A stretch of DNA of 64,000 nt from Parelaphostrongylus tenuis (GCA_019055375.1 JAHQIW010004085.1:62001-126000), one strand, 5' to 3'; shown: positions 49,148 to 61,192, counted from the stretch's first letter. Notes: generated by a model not told the origin, from the sequence alone. Made by a program: numbers and translations.

Positions 49148-50062
49148 TTAAGTCTCCAACTAAGTTTCCGAACTTGATTCTAAAAACAAAAGTCTTCGCG
49201 AAAAAACCAAATTTTTTTTACCTATTTTCTTCAGAATTTTCTTGCGCATCGTTTGGTACATTTTTGTACAAGCTTGCCCAACAATGGAGCCGTCACGAGA
49301 ATCATTCGCAACTTACTGCTTTACAAGTTTAAACTGGGACATAATTTTTCAGACTGCATTTGACAGCAGCAATCGTGCAGAACGTCGCCAAGTTATGGGT
49401 AGAACTGCGACGTCTGAATGGTTTACAAAGTTCCGCAATGGAGATACTGATCTGGCCGATCAACCAAGATCCGAAAGGCTGCGTGAAATTGATCGAGAAG
49501 TATTCACCGAAGTTAGTGAAGAAAATCCGACTTTGTGAACCGGTGATTTGCCCAATGACTTCCAATTGAAATTTCCATTGGGGCATGTTGCACGCTGGTC
49601 AGACCATTGAGGCTGAGCGGCATTGTGAGCAATAAGACCGTTGCAGTCAACAAATTCCGCGTCACCGCCGTCGCCAAGTCATTTTGCTTCACGACAATGC
49701 AAGACCACACGTTGCCAAGGAAACAGGAAAAAAATTGACCAATTTGGGCTGGGAGCACTTGGATCACCGCCGTATTCGCCAGATATATCTCCATTAAATT
49801 CCATCTCTTCAGATCATTGGAGCAGTAGTTGGACAAGAAGAAGCTTTGAGACATAATCATTTGCGTCAAGAATTGACCGGCTGGTCTGCGTCGAAGAATA
49901 ATGAGTTTTATAATCGAATTGATTTGTTACCGGAACTTTGGCAGAATTTCATCCAGGCAGACGAACAGTACTTCAGTTGATGTTATTTGGGACTTTTGAT
50001 TGCTTGGAAAAAGAGATTTTTGAAATTTTGGATCAAGTTTGAAAGCCCACTTGGAGACTTAA
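49148..50062 (+). mobile_element. Internally deleted mariner element with TIRs
   Basis: The left end TTAAGTCTCCAACTAAGTTT and the reverse complement of the right end, TTAAGTCTCCAAGTGGGCTT, match over about 33 bases with a few differences (49,148-49,180 and 50,031-50,062), each flanked by TA as expected for mariner target duplication. The element is 915 bp against about 1.3 kb for a full mariner. From ATG 49,284 the frame contains EWFTKFRNGDTDLADQPRSE, the family's WFxKFRxGD motif, and stops at 49,536-49,538. After a gap, C-terminal pieces are readable: [17 protein letters not shown] (about 49,680-49,735), YSPD-like, and FYNRIDLLPELWQNFI to the stop near 49,980. The region normally carrying the first catalytic Asp (TGDE) is missing, so the copy is inactive. 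Confidence 0.88.
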
Positions 50063-51104
50063 TAGAAATTTCAAGGACATGCAACAATAGATAAGTTTCT
50101 AGAGTGAGAAGTTTTGTCATTTATCTATATAAAGATCGGAACATCACATAGTGTATTGTTTCAGGCAAGAAGGAAGCACAAATGGATTACACTAGGAAGT
50201 GTTAGCAGTTGATTGTATCAGTACTTTATACTTAATGACTGTACGAAGCACTCATTCAATGCAATAAAAGTAAAATGCTGAGAGTTGCTGAGTTGTTTAG
50301 CAAACTGCTGCTGCTCTGTGTTGATTTAATAAATTGTTGAATGTCAGATAAAGATTTTGATTAAAACTTTGCAACATCAGCATTATATGAATTATGGGAG
50401 GAAATTTAATTTTTCCCAAAGAGGTACACTTCATTAAAGTGTATGCGATTCCTCCCACACTGACTTCGGCTTAATACTGAAGGTACTCGCAGACAGGCTT
50501 GTTTTGAGAGCCCTAGTGCTTCCAAGCCAAATTCTTGTCAGAAAGATCATAGTATTGAACAATAAGGGATGAAAGCATATTATCTTCACAACTATATGTT
50601 TTCCCTTTGAAAACGATCATTTTTGCAACGCTGCCATTATTAATCTAAAGTAACTTCTTAAAAGTTTTCTTTGCCATATCTTATCTTTTTGTAATGACAC
50701 GGTGCTCTATATTTAGAACTTTACTTATAATTATCATCAAATTCGTTCTTAAGCTTTAACAACGGGTTAGCTACCTTGAACGTGAGACTTAATCTCGCTT
50801 ATACAGTGCTCCATGTCTCCCCATAAATCAATTTCAGTTACATATTTATCGAAATGTGGACTATCGAGCAACTCCTCAAAATCCAACAAAATATCCATAA
50901 ATCCCGAGCAAACAATTCAAAGCGAGCGTGAAAGATGTCGAGTTGCATAATTTCGTTAGCATTATTTTTCATTCAGTTTTTTTTTTCTATTAATAATCAA
51001 CTATTGCAAAAGGGCTTTGTATATTATGTTAAATATAGATTTATTACCGCTCGATTATTTTTCTTGTCATAATAGTAAAAACAAAGACACGCAAAATCTT
51101 CATT
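50063..51104. other. Gene-free stretch
   Basis: AT-rich sequence without a recognisable gene, repeat boundary or open frame of note. Confidence 0.55.
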
Positions 51105-51800
51105 GCCTGAAAGTGCTTTAAGAACTCTATTTATCCATACAATTTTTGCTAACAGAGTATTTTTTATGATAGCTTTCACAGGACTTCAAAGATGACGACT
51201 TTTGCACTCGAAAAGCGCAATTTGTGAAAATCATTGCTTTCGAATTTCAATTTGAAGAAGAGCGCCGCCGATAAGCAAAAGATGACTTTTTTGCATCGCA
51301 TAGTGTCTGGAGACGAAAAATGGATTTTGTTTTGACAATCCGAAGCGCAAACGATCACAGTTTGACTCCGAACAACTGGTAAAATCGACTGCAAAGCGGA
51401 GTATCCGCAAATGGAAAGTTGGATTTGCATTTGGTGGGATTGAAAGGCGTCCGCCATAACGAGATCTTGAAATCTACGATAAAAATGGCGCCCAATGCAG
51501 CCCTTTACCAACAATAATTAAGGAGCTCAAACCATGATTTGCAGATAAGACAACCAGAGTGGGCTGCACACGAAAATGTCATTTTGTGCATTATAACGCT
51601 CAATCTCATGATGTAAAACCGACCTGAAAAGTTATAAAAAAGCTGAGATGGTAAGTTTCAGGACTTTGTGCTTGGATCGCCGGTGATGGCAACGGTTTGC
51701 TGGATTTATTATAAAAAGACATGTGAATTATATCTAAATAAACTTTAGTTTAAGAATTCTTTGCATTGATTGGATATTTATGACCGTAAGAAACGGCGGA
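51105..51800 (+). pseudogene. Decayed mariner transposase, catalytic-core part
   Basis: Readable pieces in order: KDDFFASHS/FLHRIVSGDEKWILF (about 51,266-51,335, the family's IVTGDEKWI block with the first catalytic Asp), SWICIWWD*KA (about 51,418-51,450, matching the family's LCIWWDWKG), then a degraded HYNAQSHD stretch (about 51,585-51,615) equivalent to the DNARPH block. A family stop-free frame is not kept: several stops and frameshifts lie between. The ends are unclear. Confidence 0.7.
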
Positions 51801-53739
51801 GTCATAGTTTGTACACCGAATAAATCGTTCCAGTAGTTTGGGCAGACACTAATTGCAATCAAAGTACTATCACGCTTCATTCAAATGAAAAGCGGTACCC
51901 AGAGCGATGTCTCGACAGACACCTCATGCGCTGACTAATCATCTCACATTATAAGGTCGACTCGCCACAATCCACGAAAGTTACAAAGGACCTCACCGTA
52001 TAGCCCTAACATTGCACTATCGCTACTTATCGCTTCAGAGCCTTGAAGCAGGAACTGGAAGATAAACATTGGAGGACTAAAACCAGCTCAAAACTGGCAT
52101 TACCGTCTTATTCGATCGCCATCCTCATTTGTTCTTGAAGCGAAAATGGTTGCATATCATTGATCACAACGGCGATCATAGTTTTAATCAAGTGATCTTT
52201 CCAAATATCTAACTATTGAGTTTTGTAGGACTACTAAATATAATTTTTTAGTGGTATCAATATCGTCTTAAGTCTTTGGAGATTTACTAGTTTTCTGAAA
52301 CATTGACGGCACACATACATAAAGAATGTATGGAACGCTCAAAGCAATAATTATTTAGGAAATTGAGATGCGGTAAGATCATCGTTATAAGCTGAGGAAC
52401 GGCACAGATACATCTGGTCGTCACTATTATCAGGGCGCTCCATAAGCTTTAATAGTAGACAGTACTAAACATGAAATCAAAAAGGTTCTCGATTGTTAAG
52501 TGGCGACTAATGCAGAAATCCCCTTCCTAACTGGACAAGAAATATTCATTCGAAAGCTCAAATCTTTGGCTACTGCGGTACTTGGACGTTCCTTGGAAAA
52601 CCCTTTTGTAACGTTGTAGAATTCTAAATAAAAATGCACATTATATCGGCAGCTCAACTCTGCTATCACTTCATTGGAAATACGAAGAGCATATGAATGT
52701 GCGGAGAAAATCTAGCCCTATTAGAGTTAGACGTTTTGTTTTTCAAAGTGGAAAAAAAAATCGCAAATGAACGACAAAAATAGCACTCCACTTGAGACGA
52801 GGCAGCGTATTTCGATCGATCGATGGCGAGCCGCAGCTTCGAATTCACGGCTACCATACACCATGACTGTAGATTAAGCGGTAAAGAAGCTTGCCGGCTA
52901 TGTTAAACTCAATCTTCTTTCCTTGTTACAGCGCAGAGAAACGGTCTTCCCAGCAAACAAGCACAATGCTGGAATCGTGGAGACTTACGCTATCGAATTA
53001 TTACAAGCAGCCAAATAAGAGCTTATCCTGCGAGAAGTATGCGCTTGCAAAACACAAATGTTTTCCTTTATCTGGAACGTTGTGCGAAAACATTTTAATG
53101 AATCGCCACGTGAGGCAATAGTCAGAGATTTAAGCTTTTGGGCGATTGCTAATGGCTCAACGAAAAATCTTTGCCGAATGAAAGGGATCGTTTCTTCATT
53201 TGTTTCTGTCTAACAGAAAAGAATCATGAAGTAATTCAAAATGGCATGATTTTGATATCGCTTAATTGCGCGTTTTCTTGCAAATTTGATTTAAAATTGG
53301 CCTTAGCTGCTTTTAAAAGAAAATATCGTCGAAGAAACTCACGTTCTGCTCACGCACGAATGGTGCGCAGGTGACAATGCGGTTGAAACGGTACGCAAGA
53401 ATGGAGCCTCCTGTGGACGACTCAAGCGCGCTGATCTCCCAAACTGCTTCCTGCAGCTACGAAGTTCACGGAGCACTCCCTATATGTCTTTTCCGCAACC
53501 GTATCATCGCCCCGTGCTTGATTAATATTGCGTACCATATTACTGATGTTTTCCCTGCGCACCAGTCGTGCATGAATATCAAGCGATTTTGCTTTCATGA
53601 CAGCTCCATTCTAAAGCAAGTATCAGCAAATTATATAAAAAAATATTCGCAGAGAAATGTGCTACTTGGTGATGCCTGAATCATGCATCTTTTATAACCT
53701 CATAGATTTGGGTTTGCTGCTCTATTGGCAACAATTATA
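51801..53739. other. Gene-free stretch with dispersed repeat
   Basis: No gene recognised. From about 52,640 to 53,130 the DNA resembles the LRL-frame dispersed repeat and its neighbours (AGAGAAACGGTCTTCCCAGC, CTTACGCTATCGAATTATTA, CTGCGAGAAGTATGCGCTTG). The open frame at 53,371-53,679 has no known domain. Confidence 0.5.
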
Positions 53740-53990
53740 GGACGTTTGCGTCAGCCGAGATTCAAACCCAAATCTCACTCTTTCCGGGAGCATGTGCTAA
53801 ACCTTTGCATCACCGGCGCTCGTTTTGCTCCACTCTTTCTACGCTGGAGAGCGTCATCCCGGAGAGTAAGATGTGGGTTCAAATCTCGGCTGACGCAAAT
53901 GCTTTTGTACACCACTCCATATCATTGAGTCTATTGAACCATCATAACACCGCAATAGGCGGTTAAATAAAATAATTTCCGATTAAATAC
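53740..53990. mobile_element. Head-to-head tRNA-derived composite element (second copy)
   Basis: A minus-strand tRNA-like head (53,745-53,818, with GGCGCTCGTTTTGC at its end) faces a shortened plus-strand copy (53,850-53,905, GTGGGTTCAAATCTCGGCTG) across CCACTCTTTCTACGCT. The right flank, AACACCGCAATAGGCGGTTA then AAATAAAATAATTTCCG, is the reverse of the left flank of the copy at 26,588. The A-box part is deleted in the plus-strand half. Confidence 0.78.
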
Positions 53991-54089
53991 AGGACGGCAT
54001 AATACCTTTGCTTGGACACCTTCTTTACTTCAACTGTCATTAATTGAGAAAATGAGTTAATCTTGGAATATAGACTCAACACGACCAAT

Positions 54090-54460
54090 GATACATGAGC
54101 ACTAGCTATACAGAAACTGGATGCTTATCTGGAAGAAGGAACGAGGTTAGAGGTCAGAAAAGTCGGTGAGGTCACTGTTAAGCTTGTTGCAGCTCTCGGA
54201 ATTTTTCTTCCTTAAGTACTGCTTCAGGTCTTGGAAGAGATGATAACCGATGAAGCGATAGCAAGGCTATACGGTAGACGTAGTATCTCGGTTCAGTTCA
54301 GTTCCTTCAAAGTATTGCAGCCGATTTTATGAGGTCGAGCGTTATTGTAATGAAAAATGACGGCAGCTTCGGACCTTTTCTCGCCCTTCTTCGGTCAATT
54401 TCTGAATCTTTTCAACGTATACGTCGATATTAATTGTTTATTTGTTACAATACACGTGTT
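54090..54460 (-). pseudogene. Decayed mariner transposase, C-terminal end
   Basis: The minus strand reads GYHLFQDLKQYLRKKNSESC then NKLNSDLTDFSDL, stop, PRSFFQISI (about 54,250-54,110). This matches the mariner C-terminus where DYHLFxxLxxxLxxKxF is followed by LxxFFxSxPxxFFxxGI. Upstream minus-strand sequence to about 54,460 is too degraded to align. One stop and one or more frameshifts are visible. Confidence 0.6.
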
Positions 54461-54545
54461 TTTGGCCCTCCAGCCTCGTCAACCACAAGCTACCTTTCGG
54501 TCAGTCAGTTCCTCTTTACATAGGAGTCAATAACGAACTTTTTAT

Positions 54546-54895
54546 ACGCGATGTTAAGTGATAAAATCACCGAACTGGCAATGTTGTACGCTTGATTGCT
54601 TTTTGACGGTAATTATAAAACTTGGTACCTTTCGTTGCCGGCGCTTTTTAAAACTTTGCTCAAAAAATATAATCTGATTGCTTATTCTTAGACTTTCATT
54701 AACCACGTTTATCGCACTGTTGAAGTACCATAACAAATCTTATGGAGCTAAAAATATGCTATCACATTACACTGTTTTGAGCGAGATCTCAAAAAACACT
54801 CAAAACGAGACTTATGCTATTTCACGATAACCAGCAAGAGCAGTCGAGTGTACTACACTGTCAGTTCGGTGATTCTATCACTTAACGGCGTACCA
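54546..54895. mobile_element. Foldback element related to the one at 13.5 kb
   Basis: The left part AAGTGATAAAATCACCGAAC (54,556) and the right part GTTCGGTGATTCTATCACTT (54,865) are inverted copies; inner arms with AAACTTTGCTCAAAA and TTTTGAGCGAGATCTC also pair. The word GAGTGTACAACACTGTCC inside the element at 13,490-13,895 corresponds to GAGTGTACTACACTGTCAG here, so the families are related. No coding sequence. Confidence 0.65.
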
Positions 54896-54905
54896 CGGAT
54901 GAGAT

Positions 54906-55680
54906 CGCCAAGCTACTCGTGTGTACCTAAACCCACGTCTACAGCCCAGCAAGCTATTCGTTAGGTATCAAAATCTAAAAAACAGCAGTAAACATGGACA
55001 TCATTCTACCAATCCCGAAAGAGCCCCCGGTACGGCAGCGCTGGGTAAAAAGAGTACGGAGAGGCTGCTAAAAATCTTAGGTCCAAACTAGGCTGCCAAA
55101 GTCGAAGCGGACTAAAACGGCGATCTGTACCTGTATTGAACAAACACTTGCTCACGAATCCGCTGTCGAAAATCTATTGATTCAAGCAAGAAGGGTAATG
55201 CACGACGTCACTGGTCTGGCTGAAACGGGATCACGGTCGAAACGATGTGGATCAATGCCGACTTTGACCATCTTCGTTGCAGACGCGAAGATTTTTCAGA
55301 GAAAGCCATACAGTCTTTAAAGTTATTGCTGGAGATTTTAAGGCGAAAATTCTACCCTGAAATGCGTCTGGAGGGCGTCATTTCGGGACCAACGAATTGG
55401 AATGAGATGAATAGAGTGAGAGGCTATATGAAGTTATCATGACGACCCTGACCATCCATGTAACTCATATTCCCAAAAGCCTCACTTTCAAAGATGAAAG
55501 TGAAAACCTCCCAATGGAAAGTACCATAACGAAATAGACCACATCTTAGTAAATCGAAGGCTTTGCGTGAGTGATGTCGCTGTTGTTCCTAAGTTTAACA
55601 CGGAATCGGGCAGGCGACTCCTTTGCGCGCCGTTCTGTTTTTCGCGGAAACGAGAAAAAGCCGCTAAGTTTGAAGGTACT
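54906..55680 (+). pseudogene. Decayed RTE 5' leader and endonuclease part
   Basis: The segment begins with leader-like sequence matching the complete element (CAAGCTACTCGTG at about 54,910 and GCAAGCTATTCGTTAGGTAT at about 54,948), followed by degraded coding sequence corresponding to the first endonuclease third (CCGGTACGGCAGCGCTGGGT, ATCTGTACCTGTATTG, TTGATTCAAGCAAGAAGG, GTCTGGCTGAAACGG). After a deletion come VIAGDFKAKI-like, IDHILVNRR-like and DVAVVPKFNTESG-like segments to about 55,620. Stops and deletions are frequent. RT sequence is absent. Confidence 0.82.
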
Positions 55681-58179
55681 TTTCCGTCATCTGTACGCCA
55701 TTTCGACCCTTTGTAAAAACGTATTTTTTGGTCTTTTTCGATATGCAACCAATCGCTTGATAGAACATATCACAGAAATTTGAATGATATATCTTATCTT
55801 CAGAAAAGCCTTCTTGTTACTCCCAACGAGAAAGAATAAAATTTTCCGCCTCATTAAAAAATTTCTCGCCGACCAAAGCTGTTTCCCCAAAGTTTTATTA
55901 ACCCATCGATAGACCAAATCTTGAGGATTTCAATAATCTAGTTGATATTCATAATGGATCTGGTGTTGCGCTGTAATAGCCAAAGAAGATTGGGTTTCGC
56001 AAGAAAATAGACACTTCGACTACCCTCTCTGCACTACGATCCGTTGGGTAAAACGTACTTTTTAATCGTTTTTAATTTCAAAGAATCAATTAATAGCTTA
56101 AATGGAGAAAGTTGAATGGTGTACTTCATACTCGAAAGTCTCTTTGTTGTCCTGGTAGGATGACTATACAAAGCCATTACATAGATAAATTGAATTCTAT
56201 GTAAATGCAATATGAGTAGAGATGGTTAGTCCGTTCCTTAACTACCACAGGGTTTTGCTTCCACAATGGTTTGACTGTCGCCCATGTTCTCATCTCTGTC
56301 TTCTTGATGGTGTATATAATTTGTTCATCACCATTTCTGTTAAACAAAATTATAGTACGGACATTAGCTGCTTTTCTGAGATTTTTGTGAATGAAAAGTG
56401 CTTTGATTGATACTAAGGGCTACATTGAGGATGCACAGAGAAGATGTGCTTGAAATAAACTTCTCGTGGTTAGAAAAACATTCAGGAATTTTCAGGTAAA
56501 CAATGGAGAAATACGCTCAGGATTACCAAATCTGCTATTGACAGAGTGATGCAAAAGTATTCCGCATTACGTGATAGGGAGAAAAACTAAAATTACCATA
56601 TTAGCTGCTAAAAAATCGCAGTTCGAATGGATGGCACATTCAAATTAGTATTGATTCAGTAGCTTTCAATCATTTCTAGCTTAGTAAACTGGTTTTGAGG
56701 CGGCCGTGTAACTCCTTGATTTAAACAATTGGAGAAAGTGTCTAAGAGGGCTTGGCTGGGTGCAAAATATGCTTCAAAAAGCCATAATTATTGTACCATG
56801 AGTACAGCAGATTTTACACGTTCAATTGTGTTCATAAAACGCATGAAGAGAGGCGTGTTGGTCATTTAGTATGAGAGATGCAAGAGACGGACTACCTCGT
56901 CAGAAACCGAAATTAAGAAAAGTGCGGTGCTTTTTGCTTTTCGAGAAGTCAGTACCTGCTGGGTAGCTGCTGACCGTAAGAGGGATAACGAAGAGATAGA
57001 GTTATTATTAATGCATGCCTCGATAGCTTGACGATCAAACGCATGCTTGGCGTTTTTCTTTGGTGTAATTCATCGAACTTTGGACAATGATTGGACGAAT
57101 TTTCCAAAAAATAAAGGTTTTTATTGGTATTCCATAAAAGTGAGCCCAAAAATTGAATCACTTCATATTCGATCGATTTTCATCAGCGATTAAAGTGATC
57201 TTTTCTACACACACTGCCTTTTAAATCGGCTCTCAGAACTAGTTATAAAGCTTTTTATGCCCTGTCTGGATATGTCTTCAAATTCATAAACGCAACTATA
57301 GACGGGGTTCTTAAGAAATTAATTCGTCATTCCGAAGGTAAATACCAAGTTTTATATAAATAGTGATTTCAGTTTATTCCCATTTCACGGCAGGTAATGC
57401 AAGTGATATTAATCACTGAACCTTGTATGCAAATCAAACTGCAGGCTAACTAATCCAGGTGCGAAACGTAATCTCTTTTTCTCTTTAACACCGTTCTGTA
57501 AGGATCTTTTTCGGAACGTACCAAATCTTATGCTATCAAATAGTTATGAAATTGGGTATTGAAAGCCCGGTGAAAATCTTGGTACAGTCCCTAGTCGAGC
57601 GAAAAATGCGCCTCGTTTGTGAAACGTTCTCTCCTTCGTTACTACAGCCCATTTAAAAGGTTTTTTTTTCAAGAAAGCGAAGAATGCTGTCAACTTGCTA
57701 CTTCGTACGCTATCAAACAAATAGTGGGACTTTAGTAAAAAAGCTTTGTCTGACAAAGAAGTGAGCAAAGTGAGCAAAAAGTAAACACAATGCAAAACAT
57801 GCTATATCCTTCATAGTCGAAACCTAATTATTATTCCTTGCTACAGCATACCACGAAACCTCTTCAAGCACCAACCTCAGCGGTGAGACAGCCATCTCTT
57901 CAGCTATCGAATGACTGCTAAAAGTCTATTGAAAAAACTGTGCCTGACGACGAAAGCATGCGAAAGCCAGTGAACCATTTCGGTATACGTTTGCATGGTG
58001 TAAAACCAAGAACAACGTGACTTTAGAATTTCTCGAAGGAAATCAACTTTCAAGGTGAGGAATGTCGTCAACGTTTTCCTGCTCGTGACAATAATGAATT
58101 GTATACTTTGAGTGAAGAGATGTGCAGTTGTTAAAGAATTTGCTAAACAACTGCTGATTTCATAAGTAATCCAACTATC
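55681..58179. other. Gene-free stretch with dispersed-repeat motifs
   Basis: No gene recognised. Motifs of the dispersed family recur near 55,750, 56,085, 57,530, 57,705 and 57,895 (for example CAGCTATCGAATGACTGCTA). Short open frames, including 57,544-57,795 minus, lack domains. Confidence 0.5.
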
Positions 58180-58815
58180 TCTCAGTCATCAAAGAGAAGG
58201 ATGCCGCAAGAACTGCATAACGACAAAAAAGTCGCTACTTTGAGGCCTCGTTAGCACGTATTCTATGCAGCCACGATGCCGTTTTTCGACAGTGTTGTGA
58301 CGTGCGTCGGGAAATGGATCGTCCATGATAACCGGTGACGATTAGAACACATTATTATGCCTAATTGTGCTAAAATAAGATCATACTGATTTTTTAATGA
58401 TACCGCTGGCTCAATCCACCACATTTTTCTGGATCGGAGCGAAATGCTCACGGTGGGGAAGCTCACTTGAACATAGGCAATGTGTACACGAAATATCAAC
58501 GGCTGAACCCGCACTAGTCAGTAAAATAGCACCAATATTTTTTTACGATAAAACGCGGCAAAGTGTAGTAGTAAAACAGGCGCTGCGAGCGTTGAACGAG
58601 TTTAGTTGTGGAACTTATCCTTATCCTTCACAGTCGACAGACTTCCCGTCTACCGATACCACTTTTTCAATTCTCCTGAAAAAACCTGTGCCTAAATACG
58701 TAGGAAATCAGGTCTATCAATGACACAACCACTTCCGGAATATCAGAATTTTTAAATATTTTCCCAAGCAACTTTATTCTTGCTGGGAAAAAGAAGTAGA
58801 TTCTTAGTGTTTTAT
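58180..58815 (+). pseudogene. Decayed mariner transposase, core to C-terminus
   Basis: In order: KMPQELHNDKKVATLRP (about 58,199-58,250, the family's WVPHELNxNQKxxR), MPFFDSVVTCVGKWIVHDN (about 58,275-58,331, the family's PFLDRIVTxDEKWIxYDN with the catalytic DE changed to VG), degraded WWS region, then a 108-codon open frame (58,397-58,723) containing EPALVSKIAPIFFYDKTRQS and ALRALNEFSCGTYPYPSQS and SPTDTTF-like words equivalent to the DNARPH, HPPYSPDL and DYHxF blocks. Several stops and frameshifts. The long frame is a relic of the transposase, partly out of frame. Confidence 0.7.
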
Positions 58816-59741
58816 CCTGATTAAGTAAGTTTTCTCTGATCAAGATATGTCACTGCAAAGAAACAGTGTTGCAATCGTGAAAATTTCCTGATAATCCAAG
58901 CGTTTAGTGATACATAAGGTATTGAGCAGAGCATTCCTGGCTAGTGGAAATGTATAAAACTAACCTTAAACTTAGGATGTACAGGAAATATGAGAAAAAG
59001 ATATCTTCTCCCAGATATGGATTGAATGAGAGAAAGTAGTACCATTTTGGAAAGTAATAGCACTCAATCAACTGATCAGCGGGTATAGCAATTTATTGCA
59101 AAGGCCACATACGCATCCAATCACCTCAGACGAAGCTATTGAGTCGTTCCATAAATTCTGACACTGGAGCAATAAGCATTAAATTTATTGACCAGAAGTA
59201 ATTAAAATTGCATGTTCTTGGTATCGTTCAATGCGCATTTTCTTGCGAACTTATCGTTATACAACTTGTATGTGCCTATTTTAAGATGGTGCTGTCTTGG
59301 GAACAAACCTGCTTGCTACTCATGCACGAATGGAGCGTAGGGTAAATGTTAGTTATGCTTCGCGCAAGATCAGTGGAGCTTGCGACGATGATACGGTTGC
59401 AGGAAGGGAAAGTGAATCACAAAGTTTAAAGTTGGAGAGAACATTCCGTAGTATTAGTTGCTCTCGAACCGTCCACAGGCAGCCTTATTAGTTCTGCGTG
59501 CCGCTTCACTAGCTTTTTCCTTATTCACCTTCGTGCATGAGTAACAAGTAAAGTTCGAACTACTACTACAGGTTGGATAAGGCTCAAGAGGGGCAAGAGG
59601 GGATTGCATTGTCGAGTGGTTGTGATACGCCGCAGGGCGCGTAAGGCCTAATCCCCATTTCTAAACACTCTCCGATAGTTAGCAATGGCCTCCTATGGAA
59701 TACCACAGTCAGGCTATCCTCAAAATGCCTGATAATCACAA
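58816..59741. other. Gene-free stretch
   Basis: No recognised gene or repeat. The 64-codon frame at 59,297-59,491 has no domain. Confidence 0.5.
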
Positions 59742-59866
59742 TTTGAGCTACGCATGTCAGTGGTCTGCAAAACAGGGCTGACTTATAGAGCCCGATACAC
59801 GTGTTTCAATCTTGCGATCTCGTCAGTCGGGCAGTCACCCTTTCTCGTCTTTTGCTAATCTCTGTG
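59742..59866 (+). mobile_element. Half of a foldback element
   Basis: TTGAGCTACGCATGTCAGTG, GGGCTGACTTATAGAGCCCG, ATACACGTGTTTCAATCTTG and CTCGTCTTTTGCTAATCTCT match one arm and the centre of the elements at 19,011 and 33,858. The second arm is missing; sequence after 59,866 is unrelated. Confidence 0.82.
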
Positions 59867-61169
59867 GGAGCTCCAGTCCTCACACGGAAACGTTCTTCGT
59901 CGCTAATTAACCTCAAATGAGTCAACCAATTCTAGTCCCTCCTGGCGCGAAAGTTTTCCACATTGCTCTACATCAATGGATGTTCAAACTGATTTAATCC
60001 GAAAGACTTTTCAGATAAAAAATATATTAAAAATTTGTAGAAGTTTGCCTACTTTTTGGCCGGTGAATAGCCATTCACCAATGTATGTCGACAAGAAGGG
60101 TAGATTTTTATGATTTTGCCATTTGTCCACTCATATCAAACCCGAATAAACTTCTGTCTTCATTCCATGAAGCTTGAATTCATGAAGATGATTTCTTCAT
60201 GCACAACGTCACGCGATCAACATTCGCGTCTGAGCCCTCATATGAAAGAGGAGACGAATCTGAGTGAGACGATGACAAAGTTTATAATCTATACAGGAAC
60301 AAACAAGACAAGCCGTATCTCTAATTAATCTTCGCGGCGCAAGAATCATATGGGAAGCACAACTTAGTTGCTTTTGTCTATGTGGAAGTTTTCAAAGTGG
60401 AACTTTTGCTTGAGAATTGACTCAATGAGTGGAGGGAGTGAGACGCATCACAAAACAATCGACATGAATCGAACATTTCGAAAAAAACGGTCTAAAACCT
60501 GGGTGTTGTTAAGGTATGTGACCAAGGGAAGTGAAAGAACATCGGGAAACGCAAAAAAATTTATTCATAACATAAGGAACATCCAAAATGTGAATACCGA
60601 AAAAATAACGCATCGGGTGAATTGTTCCATTGAAATAGCAGAAACAATCATAGCATAGTTCACTAACATGTCCAAACTTTTGAAATACGAGTATCCGTAT
60701 GTTGGACAACAATTTCAAATACGCGAGAACACAGTCAAAGTTATCCGTGGGGAATTTCAATCAAATTAAGAACAAGCAGAGATAGTTGGATAATATTCGA
60801 ATCGTGCCTCAAAATCCTTCACGGTCACTAAAAAATAATCAAAGGTACTACATCATATTCAAACAAAGTTTACTATCTCCTCGCTGAGCATATAGTGACA
60901 CTCTTGTGTAGAGCTGTATGGAGGAGGCTCTCGCCAATCTTAAAGTCATGCTGATGCCCATGATGAAGAAGTGGGGACAGTTAGGCAGAGCTAGATTCCA
61001 GGAAACACATATTTGTGAGCAATAAACGACATTCACGATGAAGTTGAATTACTTAGTGACGGAAGTCATACGCAAAATCGGGGCGTCATAGACGACAAAA
61101 GTGAAACTACGAACCGATTAGATAATCGCTGGCATCCATACAAGAAATGGTGACAGATTATACGAATAA
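59867..61169. other. Gene-free stretch left of the tandem array
   Basis: No gene recognised. A 96-codon plus-strand frame (60,368-60,658) and a 62-codon minus-strand frame (60,848-61,036) have no known domain. The latter lies downstream of the tandem exon pairs on the same strand and could include a further, more diverged exon. Confidence 0.45.
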
Positions 61170-61192
61170 AGACAAAGTTCTGCATACCATAC

